A DNA stretch of 7,881 nucleotides from JBCCEJ01 sp039030335 (GTDB lineage Bacteria; Pseudomonadota; Gammaproteobacteria; HK1), in contig JBCCEJ010000117.1 in NCBI GenBank assembly GCA_039030335.1, positions 1 to 7,881 on the forward strand, given 5' to 3'. The translations under genes and the position numbers were made by a program. How positions within the stretch are numbered: position 1 is the stretch's first letter; the number at the start of each line of letters is the position of its first letter. Of the stretch, positions 1-6,434 are shown piece after piece. Below the pieces are notes generated by a model that was given only the letters and a program-made list of their open reading frames with translations, was not told where the DNA came from and did no database searches.

Positions 1-1002
1 GCCACACACGTAATCATAATGCGTGGCGCGATCTCCGGCTCCAGCACAGCCATGGCGGCAGCCATGGGCGTGGTGGCTTATCCGGAGATGATCAAGCGCG
101 GCTATCCGAAGTGGATGGCTGCTGGCGTCGTCGCAACCGGCGGTGGCATCGCCATTCTGATCCCGCCGAGTATCACGCTGATCCTGTTCGGTGTTCTGAC
201 CGACGAGTCGATCATCAAACTGTTCTTCGCTGGCGTTACGCCGGGGATCATGCTGGCGATCAGTGACGCCATAATCGTGCTGACGATGGCGCACTTTCTG
301 AAGCTGCCGGCGGGCAAGTTCGACCTCGGCGAGCTGGGCAGAGCGGCGCTCGAAGCAGTACCTGCACTGATGCTGCCCGTCATCGTGCTGGGTGGTTTGT
401 ACGGCGGCGTGCTGACACCCACCGAGTCGGGCGCGGCGGCCTGCGCCTACGCGACCATCTACGGGTACTTCGCGCTCGGCAAAGACTTCTTCAAAGAACT
501 GCTGGCTGCCACCAACCGCTCAGTAAACCTGACCGCTATCATCTTCTTCCTGCTGGGGGGCGTCGGGATCTTTCAGTTCCTGCTGGCCAACCAGGGCTGG
601 CCGCAGGATATCGCTGAATGGGTGACCGGCATGGGTCTGACACCACTCGGTTTCCTGGCCGCGCTGCTCGCCGTCTTGCTGTTCCTTTCGATGTTCCTGA
701 CAGGTGTTGCGATCCTGGTGCTGATCGTGCCGATCATCCATCCGGTGTCGCTCTCACTCGGCATCGACCCGATTCATCTCGGAATCCTGTTCGCGCTCTG
801 TGTAGAGATGGGCGCCGTCATCCCACCGGTAGGACTGAACCTCTTCGCCGTCAGCGGGACGACCGGTGTACCGGTTACACAGGTCATGCGGGGGTCATTC
901 CCATTTCTGTGTACGGACGGCTGCGTGCTTGCGCTGGTCATGCTGTTTCCGACTTTGACACTGTGGCTGCCGAACCTCGCGGTACAGTCGGTCTTCGGGT
1001 AG
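1..1002 (+). CDS. TRAP transporter large permease, DctM subunit (5'-truncated by window edge)
   Basis: This is the membrane channel subunit of a tripartite ATP-independent periplasmic transporter, which imports carboxylates or similar organic acids using an ion gradient with a DctP binding protein and a DctQ small subunit. The reading frame is open to base 1, giving 333 residues; the family is usually about 425-430, so roughly 90-100 N-terminal residues are missing. The first internal ATG (position 19) sits inside the conserved GAISGSSTA stretch and is not the real start. Visible DctM hallmarks are the GGGIAILIPPSITLILFG loop/helix, SIIKLFFAGVTPGIM, a TPTESGAAACAYA motif and PPVGLNLFAVSG near the C-terminus. 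Many hydrophobic segments alternate with short loops, as expected for an inner-membrane protein. The dctP and dctQ partners would be expected upstream, outside the window. The SDR gene follows after 7 nt and is probably co-transcribed. Substrate cannot be told from the sequence. Family assignment is very secure. Confidence 0.95.
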   Translation, partial: ATHVIIMRGAISGSSTAMAAAMGVVAYPEMIKRGYPKWMAAGVVATGGGIAILIPPSITLILFGVLTDESIIKLFFAGVTPGIMLAISDAIIVLTMAHFLKLPAGKFDLGELGRAALEAVPALMLPVIVLGGLYGGVLTPTESGAAACAYATIYGYFALGKDFFKELLAATNRSVNLTAIIFFLLGGVGIFQFLLANQGWPQDIAEWVTGMGLTPLGFLAALLAVLLFLSMFLTGVAILVLIVPIIHPVSLSLGIDPIHLGILFALCVEMGAVIPPVGLNLFAVSGTTGVPVTQVMRGSFPFLCTDGCVLALVMLFPTLTLWLPNLAVQSVFG

Positions 1003-1009
1003 CTGCGAC

Positions 1010-1780
1010 ATGACCAAACAAGCGATTTTTGCCGGACTCGAAGGCAAGAAAGCTCTGGTGACCGGTGCGTCGAGAAATATCGGACAGGGTATTGCGCTTC
1101 GGCTCGCCGAGGCCGGCTGCGACCTGACGGTCGCCGCGCAGGCCAACCGCGAGGGACTCGATCAGACGGTTGAGCGGGCGCGCGAATTCGGCGTCAACGC
1201 CACCGGCGTACTGGCAGACCTCGCTACTGCGCAAGGTTGTGCCGACCTGCTGGCGGAGGCGGCCGCAACGATGGGTCAAGTCGACGCGCTGGTACACACG
1301 GTGGCCATTCGCCCGCACCAACCGTTCGAAACGCTCGAATTCGAACAGTGGGAGCATGTCCGCTCGCTGGTGCTCGACTCCGCGATGCATCTTTGCCTCG
1401 GTACATTGCCCGGCATGGGCGCACGAGGTTTCGGACGCGTTGTCCTGTTCACGGGTATCGGCTCCTATCGCGGCTCGGCCCACCGGGCGCATATATCGGC
1501 CGCCAAACTCGGCCTTGTCGGCCTTGCGCGCGGACTGGCGCGGGAGTACGCGGCGCGCAACGTCCGGGTCAATGTGCTGTCCCCAGGCACGATCGATACC
1601 GAACGAGCGAACCCGGAGTGGTACGGCAACAATCCTCCCTCAGCCAAGGGCATTCCGATGGACCGGCGCGGGACGGTTGCCGAGGTCGCCGACTCAACGA
1701 TTTTTTTGTTGAGCGATGCCGCCGGATTTGTCACCGGTCAGACACTGCACGTCAACGGCGGCGAAGCGTTCTACGGCTAG
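1010..1780 (+). CDS. SDR-family (FabG-like) protein with an altered active site
   Basis: A 256-residue protein with the size and fold pattern of a classical short-chain dehydrogenase/reductase. An N-terminal Rossmann motif TGASRNIG is at residues 18-25 (the usual last-but-two Gly is Asn). The conserved VRVNVLSPGTIDTER follows the active-site region, and the C-terminal VTGQTLHVNGGEAF is typical of FabG-like enzymes. Aligned by eye to E. coli FabG, the catalytic Asn is Val121, the Ser is Gly149 and the Tyr of YxxxK is Ile162; only Lys166 remains. The usual NNAG is HTVA at residues 96-99. It therefore probably binds a dinucleotide, but standard Ser-Tyr-Lys ketone/alcohol chemistry looks unlikely. 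It could use another mechanism or act as a non-catalytic homologue. It lies 7 nt after the TRAP permease gene, suggesting a role with the imported substrate. The ATG start has no strong Shine-Dalgarno sequence, so coupling to upstream translation is plausible. Specific function unknown. Confidence 0.9.
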   Translation: MTKQAIFAGLEGKKALVTGASRNIGQGIALRLAEAGCDLTVAAQANREGLDQTVERAREFGVNATGVLADLATAQGCADLLAEAAATMGQVDALVHTVAIRPHQPFETLEFEQWEHVRSLVLDSAMHLCLGTLPGMGARGFGRVVLFTGIGSYRGSAHRAHISAAKLGLVGLARGLAREYAARNVRVNVLSPGTIDTERANPEWYGNNPPSAKGIPMDRRGTVAEVADSTIFLLSDAAGFVTGQTLHVNGGEAFYG

Positions 1781-1829
1781 GTGCGCGCGCAACTGCCCGG
1801 GTGCAACGGTAGCCGGAGTCACTGCAAAC

Positions 1830-2570
1830 TCAGCGTGACGGCAACAGGCCCCGCACCTCTTCCCACAACGCCGCGTACGCGTGCCCGGCGTCGGAGCGCG
1901 CAGCGAAGGTACGCAATGGCGCTCGATATACGCCCATCTTTTCAACATGCGTCGCGTATGGGATCCGCGTCCCCAGAATCGGGAAGGGCAGGCTTTCGCT
2001 CTCACCGATAAATGCGCGATGCAGCTGCTTGCGTCGTTCGACCATGGACCAGAACAGGAATGGCTGCGGCACCGCTGAGTCGGCCAGATGCCGCGCCAGC
2101 AACTGCACCGTGCGCACGGACAGCGGTGTCGGAATAGTCGGAATCAAAGTGACCCCGCTGGCGTTCAGCACGCACTCGCTCATCAACGAGAGCCCCGGCG
2201 CGCAGTCGAAGATCAGCAGGTCGTAGGCCGCTTCGAGCGGCGTCAGCAGACGCTTGAAGCGGGCGTGTGGGCGGCGATCTTCGGACAGAAGCGAATCGGC
2301 ATTACGAAAAGAAAAGCGCGCCGGCAGCAGATGCAGACCATCGAAGTCGGATGCCTTGATCAGCGCATCCAGATCGGCGCGACCGCGAAGCACCTTGCGC
2401 GCACCGCCGCGCTCGGGCTTGACGCGCAGATAGAAGGTGCTGGCGGCCTGCGGGTCGAGATCCCACAACAATACGCGATGCCCTTCAGCCGCGGCCTCCG
2501 CGGCAAGATTGATGGCGGCTGCCGTCTTCCCGACACCGCCTTTCATGCTGTACACCGCCAGAACCTGCAT
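1830..2570 (-). CDS. Orphan ParA/MinD-type partition ATPase
   Basis: A 246-residue ParA-family ATPase. The N-terminus begins directly on the first beta strand and carries the deviant Walker A motif KGGVGKT (residues 10-16, with signature Lys10 and Lys15). It is followed by the DLDPQAAS switch motif (37-44) and Walker B LLIFDCAPG around Asp122. There is no N-terminal helix-turn-helix, so it is the short type that positions plasmids or cellular cargo by nucleoid-bound ATPase gradients. No parB or parS-like repeats are visible nearby, so it is not an ordinary chromosome partition locus. It follows the CHAD gene: the ATG at 2570 lies 5 nt beyond the CHAD stop, and an alternative TTG at 2579 would overlap that stop as TTGA, adding three residues. 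I prefer the ATG because it gives the usual ParA N-terminus. Neither start has a clear ribosome site, which suggests translational coupling. Inferred role: positioning whatever the CHAD protein binds. Confidence 0.9.
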   Translation of the reverse strand: MQVLAVYSMKGGVGKTAAAINLAAEAAAEGHRVLLWDLDPQAASTFYLRVKPERGGARKVLRGRADLDALIKASDFDGLHLLPARFSFRNADSLLSEDRRPHARFKRLLTPLEAAYDLLIFDCAPGLSLMSECVLNASGVTLIPTIPTPLSVRTVQLLARHLADSAVPQPFLFWSMVERRKQLHRAFIGESESLPFPILGTRIPYATHVEKMGVYRAPLRTFAARSDAGHAYAALWEEVRGLLPSR

Positions 2571-2575
2571 CGGAC

Positions 2576-4165
2576 TCAACGCAGATGCTGCTTTCGCGCC
2601 ACATTAACCGCATCACAGTCAAAACGTCGCCAGCGATCGGCAAAACGTTGCCGTTCTGCCGCCTGACGTTGCGAGAGCAGTTCGGTCAGGCGGCCCATCG
2701 CCAACAAGGAGTCCACCGTGGCCCGGCCGCGGTCGTCCATCTCCGTGGCGAAGACTTTCAGACGCTCCCGTTGGACCTCCAGATCCTGAAAACTACCGAG
2801 GTGGTCCTGCAGGCGTTTCAGGCCCTTCAACCAGACCTTTGTCGCGGCTTCCGGAAACAATGACTCAAAAGCCTCCAACAGGTAGCGCAGTTTCTTGCAT
2901 TCAATCCGGAGATCGTGCAACGCCTCAGCGGCAGTTTCTGGACCGATGCGACGACCTTCGCGCCTCACGCGCCGCCACTGCCGGCGGATTGCGGCAATGG
3001 CGACGTCGCGAACCGGCTGAGCAGCGTCGTGGCTGAGGCCTTCCCCACCTTCGGCCATCCGCTGCAAAATGTGCTCGAAACGCAGCATGAACTGCTGGTA
3101 GCGGTCGCTACGCAGTGCCAGAACGAGACGGCGCTGTGCGCCCCGCCTCGAACGTGCGACGTGGGCTGCGAGAGAGTTGAGTGCGCGCGCGTCAGCGCCT
3201 GGCAGCAGCTTTAGATATTCGTCTAGCTCGACGGCATAGACATCGAGGTCCCGCACGGGACCTGAGACGCTGCCAAGCCACCGCAGTTCCTGGTTCAGCT
3301 CGGCAAGGACGTCGACCTCGACGAGCGTCTTCAAACGCGCCAACCAAGAGCGTGCCCGCCGTATTGCGACGCGAAAATCGTGCAGAAACTCGCTATCGGT
3401 AGACTGACATGTGCCCGTTTCGGTGACGCACATCTGCCACCACATCAACCGCAACAGCTCGGCCAGCGCCTGACCGGCCGACATCTGCGCGTGCAGTTCA
3501 AGCTTGAGCTTCGAACTGAATCCTCGTGGGTCGATACCGGCTGCCAACGCCAGTGCCTCTACCGCTCCCGATGGTGTTACGCGAACGCCGTGCGCAACAA
3601 TAATCGCGTCGGCAAAGTGCGCCGCCTGCGGTTCGTACCCCTTCAGCGCGCGCACGCGACAGATGAGCGGAGCCTGCTGCAGAGCGTCGACAGGCGCTTC
3701 AGCGGCCACCGCGTCGAGCCCTGCAGCCGCGCAGACCTGACCGCGCCAGATGGTCAGCGTCACTATGGTCTTGTCCCGGGAGTCGAGCAGCCGGGCACTG
3801 ACCCGCTCAAAGCGGTGCTCAAAAACCGGCAGCAGGCGCCGTTCACCAGCCGCGGCGACGGCAGCCTGTAGCGCGCAAGGCAAGGCGGCTGGACGCAGTC
3901 CGCCCGCGTACCGGCCGGTAGCCCGTACCTCGAGCGGAACGGACTCCGAATTCATCAGCAGGTAATTGCGCGCCCGCCCGCACCGCTCATGCTGCAACGC
4001 CAGGTCTCGTCTGGCGAGACGTCCGTCGAAAGTATCCAGCGACGTGGCTACACCCACATCGACGGCGTCGTGCAGCAACCGCAGACCCTGGTCGGTAGCT
4101 ACCCGCTCAAGCAGTATCTCCGAATCCGGCGGCAGCAAGATGGTAGGCAAGGGGTGAAGCGCCAT
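2576..4165 (-). CDS. CHAD domain protein with a degenerate CYTH-like N-terminus
   Basis: A 529-residue protein. Residues about 228-515 form a CHAD (conserved histidine alpha-helical) domain: the first histidine/arginine signature HDFRVAIRRARS is at 262-273, the second HDLRIECKKLRYLLE at 417-431, followed by LQDHLGSFQDLEV near 452-464. The domain is rich in Arg/Lys/His, as expected for polyphosphate binding; CHAD proteins in other proteobacteria attach to polyphosphate granules. Residues about 40-185 resemble a CYTH (triphosphate tunnel) domain, seen in SLDTFDGRLARRDLALQHER (42-61) and the Arg-rich PVFEHRFERVSARLLD region. The N-terminal ExExK metal-binding motif of active CYTH enzymes is absent, so phosphatase/cyclase activity is doubtful. 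The ATG at 4165 is the first start after an in-frame stop at 4214-4216; no strong ribosome site precedes it. It forms an apparent operon with the downstream ParA gene. CHAD assignment is firm, CYTH assignment moderate. Confidence 0.92.
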   Translation of the reverse strand: MALHPLPTILLPPDSEILLERVATDQGLRLLHDAVDVGVATSLDTFDGRLARRDLALQHERCGRARNYLLMNSESVPLEVRATGRYAGGLRPAALPCALQAAVAAAGERRLLPVFEHRFERVSARLLDSRDKTIVTLTIWRGQVCAAAGLDAVAAEAPVDALQQAPLICRVRALKGYEPQAAHFADAIIVAHGVRVTPSGAVEALALAAGIDPRGFSSKLKLELHAQMSAGQALAELLRLMWWQMCVTETGTCQSTDSEFLHDFRVAIRRARSWLARLKTLVEVDVLAELNQELRWLGSVSGPVRDLDVYAVELDEYLKLLPGADARALNSLAAHVARSRRGAQRRLVLALRSDRYQQFMLRFEHILQRMAEGGEGLSHDAAQPVRDVAIAAIRRQWRRVRREGRRIGPETAAEALHDLRIECKKLRYLLEAFESLFPEAATKVWLKGLKRLQDHLGSFQDLEVQRERLKVFATEMDDRGRATVDSLLAMGRLTELLSQRQAAERQRFADRWRRFDCDAVNVARKQHLR

Positions 4166-4201
4166 CGAGCAGTTGTCGTAGGTCCCGGCGCGGCGGCCGT
4201 C

Positions 4202-4247
4202 GGTTGACGAGCGTCAACCATCCATAGCATGAACTGCTATGTCAACC
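4202..4247. promoter_or_regulatory. Inverted-repeat cluster upstream of the CHAD-parA unit (candidate operator)
   Basis: In the 145-bp gap between the rhodanese stop and the CHAD start there are two adjacent perfect inverted repeats. GGTTGAC (4202-4208) pairs with GTCAACC (4213-4219) across a 4-nt loop, and ATAGCA (4224-4229) pairs with TGCTAT (4235-4240) across 5 nt. A further GTCAACC copy follows directly at 4241-4247. Read on the minus strand this last copy contains TTGACA (4245-4240), a consensus -35 hexamer pointing at the CHAD gene, but I see no convincing -10 at 16-18 nt spacing. There is no T-run, so an intrinsic terminator for the rhodanese gene is unlikely. Best guess: a repressor/activator site or promoter region for CHAD-parA. 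Confidence 0.45.
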
Positions 4248-4310
4248 CGAACCCGAAGACCAGCGAGGCGCCGGAAGCAGACCGGCTGGAATCCCGGCCA
4301 GAGAAGTGGT

Positions 4311-4781
4311 TCATCCCTGCCGCCACGGCAGCCCGCGTACCTTCCAACCGTTGACACTGGAGCGATGGGCGCGGCCGTCCTTGTCACCTTCAAAGCCTTC
4401 TTCGATATTGAAACAGCAGCTGAAACCCGCCGCGGTGAGTGCGTGCGCAGCCTGCCGTGAGCGCACACCCGACCGGCAGAGCAGCAACAGCGGCTGGTGC
4501 TCTCTGATTCCGTGCGCGCGCACAGTGTCGACGAAATCCAGCGACTGGTGCATGTCTGGAAAACACTGCCAGCTGATCTGAAGTGCGACCTTATTGGCGG
4601 CGCGAAGGTCCGGCTCACCGACGTAGCGCCACTCCGCGTCCGTGCGTACATCGACCAGCACAGCCTCGACCTGCTCGGAGAGAATCCGCCAAGCTTCAAC
4701 CGGGGTGAGGTCACCTGCGTAGCGCAATGCCTCAGATGTCGCGCCCGGCTTCGCAGCTGGCACCACGCTACTCAGCTGCAT
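4311..4781 (-). CDS. Single-domain rhodanese (sulfurtransferase) linked to metZ
   Basis: A 156-residue rhodanese-like protein. Its active-site loop CRSGVRS (residues 102-108, nucleophile Cys102) matches the six-residue loop of sulfur-handling rhodaneses. Other family features are LVDVRTDAEW at 42-51 and a C-terminal GFEGDKDG...GWKVRGLPW stretch. It has no signal peptide, so it is cytosolic. It would carry sulfane sulfur as a cysteine persulfide, possibly transferring it to thiols or proteins. The frame is open further upstream to 4994, but that part lies inside metZ and has no rhodanese character. ATG 4781 overlaps the metZ end by 14 bp and gives a normal-length protein. No clear ribosome site precedes it, so coupling to metZ translation is likely. 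Context suggests a role in sulfide/thiosulfate supply for homocysteine synthesis, but that is inference. Family assignment is secure. Confidence 0.93.
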   Translation of the reverse strand: MQLSSVVPAAKPGATSEALRYAGDLTPVEAWRILSEQVEAVLVDVRTDAEWRYVGEPDLRAANKVALQISWQCFPDMHQSLDFVDTVRAHGIREHQPLLLLCRSGVRSRQAAHALTAAGFSCCFNIEEGFEGDKDGRAHRSSVNGWKVRGLPWRQG

Positions 4782-6009
4782 CGGCGGCGCCAACGACAAC
4801 CGGGTTCGACCTCGCCAACTTATCGGCAACGGGGTCCAATCCTCGTGCCAGGTCTGACGTAATGTCGGCGACCTCTTCAAATCCCACCGAGAGCCTGAGC
4901 AGACTGTCACCAACCCCCATGCGCGCGCGTTCGGCCGCGGTGATCCGGGCGTGCGTGGTGCTGGCGGGATGCGTGATGGTGGATTTCGTATCACCGAGGT
5001 TGGCGGTTATGGACACTAGCCGGGTGGCGTCCACAACGCTCCAGGCAGCTTCGCGGCCGCCAACCACATCAAATGCAACCACACCACCAAAGCCCGATTG
5101 CTGGCGTCTGGCAAGCTCGTGTCCGGGATGCGACGCCAGGCCGGGGTAGTAGACGCGCTCCACGGCCGGGTGTCGTTCGAGCCATCGGGCAACTGCCGCG
5201 GCCTGAGATGAATGCAGCTGCATACGTGGTACGAGAGTCTCCAGCCCGTTCAGGAAGACCCACGCATTGAACGGACTCAGCGTCGGGCCTGCGGTTCGCA
5301 TGAAGCCGACAAGGTCAGCGTGCAGATCTTCGTCGTCAGTGACGATTGCGCCGCCCACGCAACGTCCCTGACCGTCGATGTACTTCGTCGCCGAATGCAC
5401 CACGACATGAGCCCCCAGACCCAGCGGCTGCTGCAGCGCGGGCGAACACGCGACGTTGTCGACCGCTAGCAGGCAGCCCTGGCGATGCGCAATGCCGGCC
5501 AGCGCTTCGATATCGGCAATCTCGCCGAGGGGATTGGACGGCGATTCGATGAATATGAGCCGCGTCTGCGCCCGCACGGCGTGTGCGAAAGCCGATGTGT
5601 CGTCGGGTGCGACAAAGGTCACATCAACCCCAAACCGGGCGAGCGTCTTGCTAAACAAATTGATGGTCGAGCCAAAGAGCGACCGCGAAACCACGACGTG
5701 ATCGCCTGCCTCCAGCACCGTCATTGCGAGCGACAGGATGGCCGCCATTCCCGATCCGGTAGCGACGCAGAAGCGGCCATCTTCCAACAATGCCAGGCGC
5801 TCTTCGAAAGCCCTGACCGTGGGATTGCTGAAGCGGGAGTAGATGTTGCCGTCTTCCTCGTTGCTGAACCGCCGCGCAGCCTGCGCCGCATCCTCAAAGA
5901 CATAGCTGGACGTCAGAAAGATCGGATCATTGTGCTCACTTTCCAGACTGCGGCGCTGGCCGCCGCGAACGGCCCGCGTAGCCAGTCCATAGTGAGAGAA
6001 ATCAGTCAT
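4768..6009 (-). CDS. metZ: O-succinylhomoserine sulfhydrylase
   Basis: A PLP-dependent enzyme of the Cys/Met-metabolism family that converts O-succinylhomoserine plus sulfide to homocysteine, the direct-sulfhydrylation route to methionine. From ATG 6009 it has 413 residues, slightly above the roughly 395-405 usual for MetZ. YSRFSNPT (57-64) supplies Tyr and Arg that normally contact the cofactor phosphate across the dimer. CVATGSGMAA (81-90), ESPSNP (155-160), AVDNVACSP (182-190) and the PLP lysine Lys209 in HSATKYIDGQGR are all present. The DGQGR...GGA signature after the lysine favours MetZ over MetB or MetC. A GAAGG ribosome site 7 nt before 6009 decides the start; the ATG at 6015 would be only 1 nt from it. 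The rhodanese gene overlaps its 3' end. The succinyl rather than acetyl substrate is inferred from the signature and would need a family tree to confirm. Confidence 0.93.
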   Translation of the reverse strand: MTDFSHYGLATRAVRGGQRRSLESEHNDPIFLTSSYVFEDAAQAARRFSNEEDGNIYSRFSNPTVRAFEERLALLEDGRFCVATGSGMAAILSLAMTVLEAGDHVVVSRSLFGSTINLFSKTLARFGVDVTFVAPDDTSAFAHAVRAQTRLIFIESPSNPLGEIADIEALAGIAHRQGCLLAVDNVACSPALQQPLGLGAHVVVHSATKYIDGQGRCVGGAIVTDDEDLHADLVGFMRTAGPTLSPFNAWVFLNGLETLVPRMQLHSSQAAAVARWLERHPAVERVYYPGLASHPGHELARRQQSGFGGVVAFDVVGGREAAWSVVDATRLVSITANLGDTKSTITHPASTTHARITAAERARMGVGDSLLRLSVGFEEVADITSDLARGLDPVADKLARSNPVVVGAADAAE

Positions 6010-6016
6010 TTGCATG

Positions 6017-6021
6017 CCTTC
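6017..6021 (-). promoter_or_regulatory. Ribosome binding site of metZ
   Basis: The minus strand reads GAAGG here, 7 nt before the ATG at 6009 and 1 nt before the in-frame ATG at 6015. Spacing favours 6009 as the true metZ start, removing two residues from the longest reading frame. Confidence 0.6.
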
Positions 6022-6084
6022 GGTAGCAACCGCCTACGGCTGAGTCTGTAATCCTTCCCAACACCGTTCAAGGCCGCGCTGACC

Positions 6085-6114
6085 GTGCCGCTACACGCAG
6101 TCAGGTAGCGGCGC
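6085..6114. other. Strong inverted repeat / hairpin in the metZ upstream region
   Basis: GTGCCGCTAC (6085-6094) pairs with GTAGCGGCGC (6105-6114) over a 10-nt loop: eight consecutive perfect base pairs, then one T-G wobble and a further G-C pair. No T-run follows on either strand, so it is not a standard intrinsic terminator. It lies about 75 bp upstream of metZ and could be part of its 5' leader or a protein-binding site. It also overlaps the stop codon of the doubtful small minus-strand ORF. Confidence 0.45.
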
Positions 6115-6294
6115 AGGCGGCGGAATGTTGTTCTGCGAGCGTCTCTGGAGCGGAACCATTTTGGTCGGGCAACCGCAAACGCAGTCAGCTGTTTTCGCCA
6201 TGCCACAGCAGCATGCCGGCACCGTTGGATCGTCCAAGTCGGCGCGTTTGGCGGCGGCTTCCGACCAGCCTGGCGGTGCGTGTTTCGGCCTCAA
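6091..6294 (-). CDS. Doubtful small cysteine-rich ORF upstream of metZ
   Basis: A 67-residue frame from TTG 6294 to TAG 6091. The middle carries CCCG (Cys28, 29, 30) followed by DCVCGCP (Cys38, 40, 42), six cysteines within 15 residues, with a seventh at Cys66. The pattern recalls small metal-binding or metallothionein-like proteins, but I do not recognise a family. The sequence before the cysteines is charged and Ala-rich, and the C-terminal part is Pro-rich. Against it: the start would be TTG without a ribosome site, the region is GC-rich (where spurious open frames are common), and a plus-strand frame is open over the same bases. If real it would be divergent from the RTX-like gene and upstream of metZ on the same strand, about 80 bp away. 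Treat as a candidate only. Confidence 0.22.
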   Translation of the reverse strand: MRPKHAPPGWSEAAAKRADLDDPTVPACCCGMAKTADCVCGCPTKMVPLQRRSQNNIPPPAPLPDCV

Positions 6295-6420
6295 TTTGTC
6301 GATATTTGGCTTTTTGGGATTAACGTGCGCGCGCGAGCCGCCGATATCGCCACTATTCGGCCGACCGGGTTACGGGATCGGGCTCGCTTAATCGTGCGGG
6401 ACTCCTCGCACAACAGCTTC

Positions 6421-6425
6421 GGGAG
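6421..6425 (+). promoter_or_regulatory. Ribosome binding site of the RTX-like gene
   Basis: GGGAG lies 9 nt before the GTG at 6435. No ATG, GTG or TTG occurs in that frame between the in-frame stop at 6321-6323 and 6435, so this site fixes the start. Confidence 0.65.
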
Positions 6426-6434
6426 CATTGGTTC

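Larger units (their letters stand above)
6022..6434. other. Divergent intergenic region between metZ and the RTX-like gene
   Basis: About 410 bp with no confidently coding gene. It must contain the metZ promoter (minus strand) and the RTX-like gene promoter (plus strand). On the minus strand TTGAAC (6071-6066) and TACAGA (6050-6045) are 15 nt apart, a poor sigma-70-like pair. On the plus strand a relatively AT-rich patch at 6291-6325 contains TTGTCG (6296-6301) and ATTAAC (6319-6324) 17 nt apart, again weak. A strong hairpin (6085-6114) and a doubtful cysteine-rich ORF (6091-6294, minus) are listed separately. I looked for a SAM-responsive leader upstream of metZ and did not recognise one. 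Confidence 0.5.

Noticed and set aside
1170..1812. Additional plus-strand frames of 180-190 residues overlapping the SDR gene.
   Set aside because: They are Arg/Pro/Cys-rich out-of-frame shadows of the SDR coding sequence, as is usual in GC-rich DNA.
1774..1815. CGGCTA/TAGCCG inverted repeat between the convergent SDR and parA genes, as a shared terminator.
   Set aside because: The stem is only 6 bp with a loop of about 30 nt and no T-run.
4782..4994. A 71-residue N-terminal extension of the rhodanese frame.
   Set aside because: It lies entirely within metZ, is Pro/Arg-rich like a shadow frame, and would make the protein longer than its family. ATG 4781 gives the normal length.
6016..6120. 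A SAM-responsive riboswitch in the metZ leader.
   Set aside because: I could not match the conserved pseudoknot bases of the SAM-II type or other SAM classes; only a simple hairpin is visible.
6125..6391. An 88-residue plus-strand frame in the metZ/RTX intergenic region.
   Set aside because: It has no ribosome site, recognisable motif or consistent composition, and overlaps the promoter region and the minus-strand candidate ORF.
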